A stretch of 64,000 nt of DNA from Forficula auricularia (lineage: Eukaryota > Arthropoda > Insecta > Dermaptera > Forficulidae), in assembly GCA_024734495.1 (NCBI GenBank), contig JALMQS010000085.1, forward strand, positions 14,112,048 through 14,176,047. Direction: 5' to 3'. The translations under genes and the position numbers were made by a program. This document shows positions 55,701-63,735 of this stretch, piece after piece; within the stretch, counting starts at the first letter, position 1; each line of letters starts with the position of its first letter. The notes under the pieces were generated by a model, which had not been told where the DNA came from, did not search any database, and saw nothing but the letters and a program-made list of their open reading frames with translations.

Positions 55701-58700
55701 TGGGAGCAAAAATTACAATTTAGATGCCAAATATAAATTAAATGCATATAAGAAATGTGAATTCAAAAACATAAAATTGGAACTACCTTTTAATTGAGAC
55801 TTAAAACTCAATAAGCCGTATCATATATCATGGGCATAACCCTTAATAAAATACTAATTAACAATTAGTGTTATTCATATTGATTACATCTTCAAAAGTT
55901 CCCCAAGGCCTTATTAATTCTTTCCAGAAATATTATAAAATAATAAATAAGGGAACAACAATCCAGCAACCTGTTTTGACTGTGAATTACTTATATTTAG
56001 AGACCGGATTCCTATGTAATTGCATATTTTGTTTGCTGCCACATACGACCCAGGGTACAATTATCTATCAAAATCATGCATCTAGGATACTGTGGGTTAA
56101 ATTCTATACTGTATATTTTTGCATATTTGAGTAATATTTCACAAAATTGCATAATTAAAGGATTTTTACAAATACAGATGTTTCAAAAGTAACTTTTCGG
56201 ATTATTTTTGAGATCCTTTGTTAATTATTTCATTATTATTATTTAATTTTTTTATGGTCCTCGGGAACTAAAGCCCATATTGGCCATTGAGTGTTCGTGT
56301 GTGTGTAAATTAGAGTAGAGATCATCATCATATTTGCTTTATTTTATTATTTTGTGCAATTTTTTCCGCAATAAAAGTAGATATTTGTCACTTGGTGTCT
56401 ATAGCTTACTTTATCATTTTATTATTTTCATAGCATATTCTTCAAATATATAGTCTTTTTGTCTCCAATTTTAATTTTTTTGTGCATAAAAAAATTTATT
56501 TTTCCATCTTTTAATGCATGTATTTGCATATTTCAAAGTATTCTGCATATTACTTGCATATTTCAGTATTTTTAACAGCATATTTTATGGCATATTTTAG
56601 CACTTTTTACTGCATAAAAATCAGGTCTCTACGTATATATAAACAGATTAGGTATATTCTTTTTAGTACAAAAGGTTTCGCTCCTTGCTTTGCGTTTTTT
56701 TCAAGAAGACCCTACTTATTTATTATCAATATGTTTATTATAAGGTTAGAATTTAAAAAAAAATCAATTTTTTATAACTTCTGTTTTATGGACTTAATCG
56801 CAGTGGCTTCTGAGAGACTCATAAACCTTAAGTCTTTCAAGAGTCACACCCTCACACCCACAGTTACTTTTAACTCCAACCCAATCCTTGAAATTTCTTT
56901 TCTTTCAACAAGTGGTTGGATTTAAGGTTGAAGTGAAATTCAAAGAAAGATATTTATTGGAAAAGTGTGGTTTTCATTAACCTGGAATGTCATTCTTTGA
57001 TAATACAATTTTATTTATCACCCATAGAGTACTTTTAATATTATGAACGATTTATTTATTTATTGAAGGAGACAATAAAAGAGTGTCCCTCGAAACTATA
57101 GTCTCGTTATAAATAAATAAAATTTATAATTCCAGCAGAAGACACACTCTTTTATTGTCTCCTTCAATATATAAAAATTCTGCTAATCTCGGCACAAAAA
57201 CTTTCAATTTGATTTATTTATTATTTAAATCTTCTTAAAATTATACTCAAAAATAACTTTACTTTAAGTGCTGATAAGCCTCGAATTCTCCATCGGATTT
57301 TTATTGTCCCATCTTCAGGATGCTGTGTTGCTTTAAGAATTTCAAATTTCACATGAGCAAACTTGAAATGGCCAATAGTTCTAAGAAGAGCAATCTGTTT
57401 AACATATTGGAATAATCCCCTATAAAATAATAAGAAATATATTAATCAATATACATTTTGAAATATAAATTAATTAAATCTAAATACTTACACAGTCTTT
57501 GTATTTCTAATATTGTTTTCAAAAACTAGATTTTTATGGTAGATAGAATAATCTAAAGGTTTAATAAATAAATTCGGCAACTAAAAAATAAAAATTGTAT
57601 TCATTATTATTTCAGGTTGTTAATTTTTAAGAGTTCTGGTAAAAACTAACTCTAAATAATTCAGGGTGATTCACGGTCGGTGGCACGTTAGACGTTTATG
57701 GAAAATGGAACGCAGGATTTTTCTGAAAATTTAGCACCTTACATTTTCTTACCTGTTCTCTCGATCTAAAATATTTTCAGCATTGCGACGTTTCGACTTC
57801 CATCGAAAAGTCGTAGCAACTTTATTTTTTTAAATGGAATACCCCGTATATTAACACGTTTTTAAGCTCTTTTATTAAAATACTTTTTTGTTAATATTGT
57901 CCTATACCTATCTCTATCGGTTTTTGAGATAAAAAATAATGTTATGTTAAATTTGGTCCAAAACATGGCCTTAATTAAACTTAAATAAATTAGTGATCTC
58001 AATTCATGAAAAGTTGATATTTTGATGGTAGTTTAGACAGACCCGAAGTATTTAATTTACGTCGAGAAATCGACTCCATATTATGCAGGGCGTGCTGAGA
58101 TTACTATTATTTCCGTTATTCATAAAAGGAGTCAAAAGTTCATTTTTTCAAATGATACCCCCTGTATATTACTTAATAAATTGAAAGATGAAGAAAATGC
58201 TTTAAGACGATATATCATGTCCCTATACCTAAAACATCAAGTTTACTTAATAAAGCCGCTTTTTCGTGAAAAATTACTTTTTAATGAATTTAATTTTAGC
58301 TAACCATGGAAATATCAAGCTTATGACAGTTTGTTGACTATTTATAAGTAACTTATAAACAGTTTATTGACTATGTTCAAAAAAATCTCCCAAAATGATC
58401 GCAAATATTGATTATTTTGGAAGATTTTTTTGAACATCGTTAATAAACTGTTTATAAGTTACTTATAAATAATCAAAAAACTTTCATAAGCTTGATATTT
58501 CCATGGTTAGTTAAAATTAAATTCATAAAAGAAAAGTAATTTTTCACGAAAAAGCGGCTTTATTAAGTAAACTTGATGTTTTAGGTATAGGGACATGATA
58601 TATCATCTTAATAGTAATCTTAGCACGCCCTGTATAATATGGAGTCGATTTCTCGACGTAAATTAAATACTTCGGGTTTGTCTAAACTGTTTTAGACCAA

Positions 58701-61700
58701 ATTTAACATAAATTATTTTTTATCTCAAAAACCGATAGAGATAGGTATTATGGACAATATTAACAAAAAAGTATTTTAATAAAAGAGCGGTTCTAAAAAC
58801 ATGTTAATATACGGGGTGTTCCATTTAAAAAATAAAGTTGCTACGACTTTTCGATGGAAGCCGAAACGTCGCAATGCTGAAAATATTTTAGATCGATAGA
58901 ACAGGTAAGAAAATGTAAGGAGCTAAATTTTCAGAAAAATCTTGCGTTCCGTTTTCCATAAACGTCTAACGTGCCGCCGGCCGTGAATCACCCTGTATAC
59001 CGGGTGAGTTTTCTATTTTGAGACAGTCTTATAACTCAAAAACAGTGCATTATATGGAAAAAAGTATCAAATAAAAGTTTATTTATATCAAGGGCGAAAC
59101 TAAACTACTCTATTGTTTGTCGACCTAGAACAAGCTTTCAAGGATATTTTAAGGTCAAGTTCTTTTTTTTAATTGGAAACCTATATTTCTTTTTTCATTT
59201 CCTAAATCTACAAAAAAAAAACTGAACAACTTTCATAAGAACTATTTTTTTATTCGACATCAAATAAACAAAATATTAAATCAATTATTAGATCTCAAAA
59301 AAATCCTAATAATTATTTTTAACAAATATTCAACTTAATTATCAAATAATAATGATTAAATAATTAATTATTAAATAAATAATTATTAAATCGAAAAGTC
59401 CCAACAATGAAAATAAGTGTTTATAATGATTTTAATACTTCATTATACACACATTTAATAGATTATTTTCTACTTATTAAACTACTTAAACTTTTGAGAT
59501 TAAAAAAGTTTATTTCTCGTGTCAATCCAGTATATACGAGGAGGAGTTGAAAAATAAGTTTCCCCTGTCGACTGTGGTCAGAGTTGTGTATGAAAGTCAA
59601 AAAATAGAATGAGACATTAAAGATATGACATACCTTTATTTTATTATTCTCGTACGAGTACGTTGAGACATTTGTCATATCGCTTGATAAGCTTCAAAAA
59701 GTCCTCCAAGAAAAATTCAGGGCTTTGCATATGGAAGAAGCGTTGAACGGCTATGGGCGAAAGGCGACACAGCAGGAAAACGCGCAAGTCACCGATACAC
59801 CATTGGGTAGAGGTCGCTGCAAATCAAGCAGATGGCGCTGTTGCAGTGCCTGCGCAAAGCGGAGACCAGCCTCTCATTTGAGCCCCGGTAGGTATGGAGA
59901 GAAGGTGCGTTTTGAATTCGTGGTCAAAGGAGGAAGTGAGAGCGGTTATCCGCTATGAATTGGCACGTGGAGTATCAGGAACAGAAATTCATAACCGCCT
60001 CCTGGAAGTCTATGGGCCAGGTGTGATGTCGAAGCAAATGGTGCGGAGATGGTGTCGCACATTCAGTGGTGGACGTCAGCAAGTGGAGGACATGCCGAGA
60101 GCTGGACGGACGCGCACGGCCACTACAGATGCAAATGTCAGGAAGGTGGATGACATGATTAGAGCGGACCGGCGTATCACCATCGATGAAGTAGCGGATG
60201 AACTTGGAATCTCACATGCCATCTGCTTGATTTGCAGCGACCTCTACCCAATGGTGTATCGGTGACTTGCGCGTTTTCCAGCCGTTCAACGCTTCTTCCA
60301 TATGCAAAGCCCTGAATTTTTCTTGGAGGACTTTTTGAAGCTTATCAAGCGATATGACAAATGTCTCAACGTACTCGTACGAGAATAATAAAATAAAGGT
60401 ATGTCATATCTTTAATGTCTCATTCAATTTTTTGACTTTCATACACAACTCTGACCACAGTCGACAGGGGAAACTTATTTTTCAACTCCTCCTCGTAGTT
60501 GGATTGTATTACCATAATAAAAATGGAGCATTTTTTGTTGAAGACAGAATTGAAATGGTCTTAATTTATTGAGAATGTTGAATAAGTGTGCCATTGAAAT
60601 GGATGCTGAGCGTTTTCCTGACAGGGATACACCCTCACAAGCTTCATTTTATCGTGTTGTAAATCTGTTAAAAAAATAAAAATAAAAAAAAAATGTAAAG
60701 GCTACGAAGAAACTGTAACGAAATTGGAACTGGAATTCATCTAGAAGACTTGCGATAACACTTTAGAATGTCAAAGAACAGTGTAGAAAAATTATTAATT
60801 ATTATTAAATATTTATTTAATAATTAAATATTTGATCATTATTATTTGTTAATTAAGTAAAATAATTGTTAAAAATAATTATTCAGATTTTTTTGAGATC
60901 TAATAATTGATTTAATATTTTCTTTATTTGATGTCAGATAAAAAATAGTTCTTATGAAAGTTGTTCAGTTTTTTTTGTAGATTATGAATATGAAAATAAA
61001 TATATAGGTTTCTATTTAAAAACAGAACTTGGCCTTAAAATACCCTTGAAAGCTTGTTCTAGATCGACAAACAATAGCGTAGTTTACTTTCCCCCTCGAT
61101 ATAAATAGACTTTTATTTGAAACTTTTTTTCATATAATGCACTGTTTTAGAGTTATAAGACTGTCTCAAGATAAAAAAAAACTCACCCGGTATATATAAT
61201 TTATTAAAATAAACAATTTTTTCAATTAATTCGGTGAAAATGACGGTCCAATAAATTCTTGTATTAGGAATTTTATTTTTTATTATCCTTGGGCTGCCTT
61301 TCCATCAATACTCCATTGAAATCCAAAATAAATAATTTTAATATATATATATATATATATATAAATTTTACTAACATTTTCAGCTAATACTTTATATACA
61401 CGATTAAGTTTTTCAGGAGAAGGTTTTCCTGAAGGAGGGTCTGCAATATTTTCCTGTTTCGCGGTTGACTGACTATGCGAACTTGATCTTTCAGATAATA
61501 AAATCATTTGTTTTTCAAAATCAGACAAACATATTGCATATGTGTTTCGCTGTTTTAATTCTAAAATAGCATTTTCCATCATTTTTTTGGAATCCTCATT
61601 ATTTTCAGTCAATATGATATCATCAAGTGTCATTTCAAATTGTTGTACGCTCGAAAACAGTGGATTAAAACAATGTGATGAACCTTCTAAAATTTCATTC

Positions 61701-61793
61701 TCTTTCTCGTTGAAATATCGAGCGTGATTGAATGCTCTGTTTGATGAGGGCCAAGACGTATGTCCCCTGGTATCTTGAGAGACGAAAAGAATC
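49589..61793 (-). CDS. C6orf136-like: C6orf136-like (DUF2358) protein, six exons, 5' end missing
   Basis: Exons on minus: 61376-61793, 57492-57580, 57263-57419, 53600-53664, 53457-53526, 49589-49780. All borders are GT-AG and the phases agree (0, 2, 0, 2, 0). The protein reads ...[18 protein letters not shown], a variable S/P-rich stretch, then [87 protein letters not shown] and MMPDDEE, ending ...SMLPLEKLQ. This is the conserved C-terminal half of C6orf136/DUF2358 proteins; their function is poorly known, and mitochondrial or plastid location is reported for family members. The first exon or exons, with start codon and any targeting peptide, lie beyond 61793 or were not recognised. No stop or frameshift was found. 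Confidence 0.82.
49916..50613. mobile_element. TTAA-flanked element, copy A, in the last intron-side region
   Basis: GGTAGTTGTTTCTCGACAAT at the left mirrors GGAACAACTACC at the right, bounded by TTAA at 49912-49915 and 50614-50617. Copy B lies at 53903-54420. TTAA targets are typical of piggyBac-type elements, though these ends do not have the usual CCC start. No transposase frame. Confidence 0.6.
51206..51478. mobile_element. palindromic element with decayed hammerhead-type motif
   Basis: GGAAAATAAGGACAAGTTTT at the left mirrors AAAACTTATTCTTATTTTCC at the right. On plus at 51388-51432 the order is GCT, CTGAAGA, AGTCG-GAAAAGT-CGAT, GAAACGCTGGC. The two core boxes survive but stem II is short and no good stem I is seen. 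Confidence 0.6.
51388..51432 (+). ncRNA. weak hammerhead-type motif
   Basis: CTGAAGA (51394-51400) and GAAACGCTGG are present with a three-pair stem II (TCG/CGA). The opposite arm on minus reads CCAAACGTTGGC at the matching place, so GAAAC is lost there. Confidence 0.4.
51865..52072 (-). mobile_element. tRNA-derived SINE, family 3
   Basis: On minus the head has ATCCGAGACAGCTAACGTCC and a B box GGTTCGAGCC, then TCGGCTTACTCAATAATATT, and the end CCCGAGGACTATAAAATAAA. A 13-bp duplication, CAATAATTAAAAA, flanks it (51852-51864, 52073-52085). A 3'-end fragment of the same family is at 56232-56300. The 89-codon minus frame across it is not a gene. Confidence 0.85.
52086..52564. other. intron sequence, unassigned
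   Basis: Moderately C-rich stretches near 52150-52230 and 52310-52450, without a recognisable repeat or frame. Confidence 0.4.
52568..52775. mobile_element. Harbinger-like MITE, copy 4
   Basis: GGGCCAGTTATATGTCGGTT to CGACATGCAACTAGCCC, with TAA on both sides (52565-52567, 52776-52778). The palindrome includes AAAGTTGACAAACGGTAAAA and a central GATTGGCCATC box also found in copies 1-3. Confidence 0.85.
52840..53150 (+). pseudogene. non-LTR reverse transcriptase C-terminal remnant
   Basis: [31 protein letters not shown] and YRIRS precede a stop, then [30 protein letters not shown] and KEIWNG. This is the C-terminal region after the RT domain common in insect non-LTR elements whose text reads YGSETW...ERKxLRxIYGP...RLxWxGHVxRM. 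One in-frame stop and a later frameshift end it. It is a different family from the copies at 43930 and 54440. Confidence 0.85.
53151..53456. other. intron sequence
   Basis: 3' remains of the non-LTR copy to about 53250, then AT-rich DNA up to the next exon. Confidence 0.45.
53457..53526 (-). CDS. C6orf136-like: DUF2358 gene, exon with WYDGFS
   Basis: Acceptor GTTACAG, donor GTATAT. It encodes (S)[18 protein letters not shown] plus HIAHK, the most conserved part of the domain (G-S-x-F...G-L-I-x-x-H). Confidence 0.85.
53600..53664 (-). CDS. C6orf136-like: DUF2358 gene, exon with FWKYRLW
   Basis: Acceptor CTTTTTTTGTAG, donor GTAAAA. It encodes [20 protein letters not shown] then E and the first two bases of a serine codon completed in the next exon. 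Confidence 0.82.
53903..54420. mobile_element. TTAA-flanked element, copy B
   Basis: GGTAGTTCTTTCGCGACAAT at the left mirrors GAAAGAACTACC at the right, with TTAA at 53899-53902 and 54421-54424. Copies A and B share the ends and the CGACAAT box but little of the interior. Confidence 0.65.
54440..55440 (+). pseudogene. second, more decayed copy of the 43.9-kb non-LTR element
   Basis: Fragments in several frames match the C-terminal half of the RT gene at 43930: [36 protein letters not shown], then after a [13 protein letters not shown] text and SRDCNSLP. Stops and frameshifts are frequent. The SINE at 54955-55150 interrupts it. Confidence 0.78.
54955..55150 (-). mobile_element. tRNA-derived SINE, family 2, copy 2
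   Basis: On minus the head is GGCGACTATGGGTCAGTGGC and TGGTTCGAGACTGAG, followed by GGAAAGCAATGACAACCTAC, as in 40233-40485. Inserted in the decayed RT copy. The extent of a target duplication is unclear. Confidence 0.82.
55494..55939. mobile_element. 446-bp palindrome with CTGATGA-type motif
   Basis: TTATAATATTTCTGGAAAGA at the left mirrors TCTTTCCAGAAATATTATAA at the right; inner boxes such as AATCAATATGAATAACACTA are also inverted. One hammerhead-type motif lies on minus in the left half. Confidence 0.82.
55617..55657 (-). ncRNA. hammerhead-type motif with strong stem II
   Basis: On minus: GGTTG, CTGATGA, T, GCCG-TTTTT-CGGC, GAAAC, AAATGTGTAC. Both core boxes are intact and stem II is a perfect GC-rich hairpin. 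There is no GTC after GAAAC and no clear stem I, so it may be the decayed or regulatory relic of a ribozyme. Confidence 0.55.
56232..56300 (-). repeat. 3' fragment of SINE family 3
   Basis: On minus it reads GGGCTTTAGTTCCCGAGGAC then CATAAAAAAATTAAATAA, matching the end of the SINE at 51865-52072. The tRNA head is absent. Confidence 0.6.
56301..57062. other. intron sequence, AT-rich
   Basis: Short tandem-like CATATTT and GCATATT motifs near 56515-56600. The 135-codon plus frame at 56518-56925 is low-complexity and unsupported. Confidence 0.45.
57063..57168. repeat. inverted repeat, 24-bp perfect arms
   Basis: TTGAAGGAGACAATAAAAGA plus GTGT at 57063-57086 mirrors 57145-57168 exactly. The spacer is 58 bp. 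It lies 95 bp from the exon at 57263. Confidence 0.75.
57263..57419 (-). CDS. C6orf136-like: DUF2358 gene, exon with [13 protein letters not shown]
   Basis: Acceptor TTTTATAG, donor GTAAAG. It encodes (V)[52 protein letters not shown]. The R-W-R pattern is the core signature of the family. Codon phase joins the neighbours on both sides. Confidence 0.87.
57492..57580 (-). CDS. C6orf136-like: DUF2358 gene, exon with [11 protein letters not shown]
   Basis: Acceptor TTTTATTTTTTAG, donor GTAAGT (consensus). It encodes [20 protein letters not shown] then ENNIRNTKT and two bases of a valine codon. Confidence 0.85.
57662..58995. mobile_element. 1.3-kb foldback element
   Basis: CAGGGTGATTCACGGTCGGT at the left mirrors CGGCCGTGAATCACCCTG at the right. 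The arms are similar throughout, with deletions in the right arm (missing TTCCGTTATTCATAAAAGG region), and meet near 58400. Both arms contain GACGTTTCG/CGAAACGTC next to a short hairpin, but no CTGANGA box. Non-coding. Confidence 0.88.
59537..60495 (+). mobile_element. rearranged mariner-like element
   Basis: CGAGGAGGAGTTGAAAAATA at both ends (inverted), with TA adjoining. The inverted similarity is far longer than a normal mariner end: 59537-59833 mirrors 60217-60495, so the right 280 bp of the element, including the transposase C-terminus, is duplicated in inverse orientation at the left. Confidence 0.85.
59894..60389 (+). pseudogene. mariner transposase with catalytic domain deleted
   Basis: The N-terminal helix-turn-helix part is intact: [34 protein letters not shown], then [14 protein letters not shown] and [14 protein letters not shown]. 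Then comes a break near 60215, and the C-terminus follows in another frame: [31 protein letters not shown] and a stop at about 60389. The DD34D catalytic core between them is missing. The retained DNA-binding domain could still bind mariner ends if expressed. Confidence 0.88.
60522..60678 (+). pseudogene. DUF4817-type helix-turn-helix remnant
   Basis: [16 protein letters not shown], stop, EC, then after a one-base shift [20 protein letters not shown] and [10 protein letters not shown]. This matches the pattern of arthropod DUF4817 domains (IEMVLIYGEC ... YAERFPDRxxPS ... FxR). One stop and one frameshift make it a pseudogene. It lies between the mariner and the right outer arm, so it may be the original cargo of the foldback. 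Confidence 0.72.
61376..61793 (-). CDS. C6orf136-like: DUF2358 gene, large upstream exon
   Basis: The acceptor is TTTTTTTTTTTCAG and the donor GTTAGT. The exon starts with one base completing a codon, then [54 protein letters not shown], a serine-rich linker [10 protein letters not shown], and [16 protein letters not shown]. The last part leads into LPNLF of the next exon, as in other family members. An (AT)n microsatellite begins 15 bases past the donor. Confidence 0.8.
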
Positions 61794-62279
61794 TGAAAAA
61801 AAAAAAGATTTATTAATTATTGTTTTTTGATTACATACCTAGTATTTTATTATACTATTTATGTATTTAATTATTAAACTTGAGGACAGCAAAGGTTTTA
61901 TATTAAAAAGAAATAGGCAGGATATGGTCAAGTATTGTAATCGAGCATGAAAAAAGAGTTTTTTTTCCTTCTTTTTTTGAAATATCTCAAAAACGGCTGA
62001 AACTATTTTGATTAAAAAAATTGAGCGAAACCATGGCATTTCGCTCTACAAAAAAGCCCTAATAAGTGAACATCGAAAAAATTATATTTTTCAAGATAAT
62101 AATTGTTTTGTCAAAATGTCTGTTAGTTAGTTAGTCTGTCTGTTAGTTGGTTAGTCTGTGCGTTACCAAATTTTTGTGGACGAGCTAGCTCAAAAACTAG
62201 TGTGAATATCGAAACCGAATTTCACACGTAGTTTTGGTCCATTGAGATTAAGAGCTGATTAGATTTTGGTGCATATTGA
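61794..62279. other. AT-rich sequence upstream of the large exon
   Basis: No missing 5' exon of the DUF2358 gene is recognisable. A repeat-like TGTTAGTTAGTTAGTCTGTC run occurs near 62120-62160. Confidence 0.4.
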
Positions 62280-62660
62280 CCCAAAATTAAGGGGGTTGGA
62301 GAGGGGGTTAAAAAATAAAAATCTAGGCCGTTTGAGCAAACTCAACCAAATTTTGTATACATAATCAGTGGGGACCCCAGAAGTCTACAAATGCAAAAAC
62401 TAACCGCCCAAAATGGGGGGGGGGGTGTAGGGTAAAAAATGAAAATCTTGGCCATTTACCAAACTCAACCAAATTTTGTATACATAATCAGTGGGCCCAC
62501 AGTAATCTAAAAATGCAAAAACTAACCGTCAAAAATGGGGGGGGGGGTGTAGGATCAAAAAATAAAAATATAGGCTCTTGTACCAAACTCAAACCAATTT
62601 TGTATACATAATCAGTGGGCCCCCAAGAGTCTAAAAATGCAAGAACTAACCCCCTCTCCT
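62280..62660 (+). repeat. 124-bp tandem repeat, three units
   Basis: AAATTTTGTATACATAATCA recurs at about 62347, 62471 and 62596 (third copy with one base changed), each unit also having AAAAACTAACC and a long G run after CAAAATG. A dispersed relative lies at 38430-38600. Confidence 0.82.
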
Positions 62661-62827
62661 ACATGATTATAAATAATTTTATTAAATATTAAATATAAGT
62701 GAGGGGCCAGGTTGTATGGTAAAGTCAAGTGGATGGCCACATCAGAACAGGTCAGCTTATTTAGTCTTAAAATGAACCATGAATTAGAAAAAACTATATT
62801 TTTGGGGTTTTTTCTCTATATTTTCAG

Positions 62828-62934
62828 ATACATCTCATGCGACTTTTAAATATAATGTCATTAAAATTTTCCATTGGAGTGGAATTTGCTGCCGAATGGG
62901 CACGAGTGGCAGACGAACACTCATTATCATTTAA
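62828..62934 (+). CDS. candidate internal exon of an unknown plus-strand gene
   Basis: TTTTTTCTCTATATTTTCAG precedes and GTAAAT follows a 107-bp stretch, good splice signals for this AT-rich DNA. One frame is fully open: IHLMRLLNIMSLKFSIGVEF, then AAEWARVADEHSLSFK. I do not recognise the protein and see no partner exon in the window. The minus strand is also open but lacks splice signals, so it is a poor candidate for the missing first exon of the DUF2358 gene. Confidence 0.4.
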
Positions 62935-63557
62935 GTAAATAAAAAATGAAAAAAATAAAAATTAATAACATTTTTAATAGATAATCTTTTGGAGTTAGTC
63001 TAGTCTATTATTTATTAAAAATCCTAAATATTAGAATGACATACAAAATAAACTAGATCAATTTTTTAAATCCAAATAGATAAGACATTTTTTTAATTAA
63101 TATTTCTTTCGATGTTCTATTTAATATTTTCAATAAAAAATATAATTATTTGTTAGGTAGAATTTGTATTCTGATTAAATAATAATAAAAAAATAATAAT
63201 AATAACTTCAAAAGTTCCTATTTACCGAGAGTATCAGAGTTGTTAATTTTATAAAAGAAAATCAAAGGAGATGTCCTCTTTGATTTTCACTTATAAAACA
63301 AATAACACTACAAAGAACTTATCAGCTCATCCACAAAATGCTCTGGTATTAAACAAACAAGAAACAAGAATTTTCTCGATAATAGTTGAATGGATATTTT
63401 TGGTCATTCTATTTCATTTGAAGCCAACTTCTTTTATTGAAAAAATTTTGGTTTTCTGAGAGTAGCAGAGTTGTTGATTCATTATGAAAAATCAATGAGG
63501 TCGTCCTCTGTGATGCAAATAAACATATACATAATTTAACGGATGTAAATATGTATA
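62935..63557. other. AT-rich sequence with a diverged direct repeat
   Basis: GAGAGTATCAGAGTTGTTAA with a TCAAAGGAGATGTCCTCT box at 63226-63292 recurs diverged at 63457-63522. No gene; frames at 63271 and 63409 are repeat by-products. Confidence 0.5.
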
Positions 63558-63735
63558 CAGTAGTCTCACTAATCCGGAACTTCAATAGACCGGAACGTCT
63601 AATAATCCGGCACCCTCCGCCTGCGATTTGGTATCCGTTTGTTACCCATATCGGGTGAAATTTATTTGATTGATTATGACAATCCAGTAATCCGAACATT
63701 CCAATAATCCGGCAACCCCTAGTTTTTAATAGTGC
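63558..63735 (+). mobile_element. pogo/Tigger-like terminal fragment
   Basis: TA then CAGTAGTCTCACTAATCCGG, with further AATCCGG boxes at 63603, 63690 and 63703, the pattern of pogo/Tigger ends. Only the left end lies in view; the right end may be beyond a later insertion or lost. Confidence 0.65.

Larger units (their letters stand above)
59000..61190. mobile_element. 2.2-kb foldback carrying a mariner and a DUF4817-type remnant
   Basis: CCGGGTGAGTTTTCTATTTT at the left mirrors AACTCACCCGG at the right, with TA on both sides. The outer arms (about 59000-59390 and 60790-61190) are inverted. The middle holds a mariner-like insertion (59537-60495) and a helix-turn-helix pseudogene (60522-60678). 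It starts four bases after the previous foldback ends. Confidence 0.85.

Noticed and set aside
56518..56925. 135-codon plus-strand frame in an intron of the DUF2358 gene
   Set aside because: Low-complexity, Phe/Tyr/Ile-rich translation from AT-rich DNA without homology or start context.
57770..58880. Hammerhead in the 57.6-kb foldback
   Set aside because: GCCGAAACGTCG occurs in both arms, but no CTGANGA box lies at the right distance.
62845..62930. First exon of the DUF2358 gene on minus, starting ATGAGTGTTCG
   Set aside because: The frame soon ends and no acceptable splice donor of the required phase follows; the plus strand of the same segment has better splice signals.
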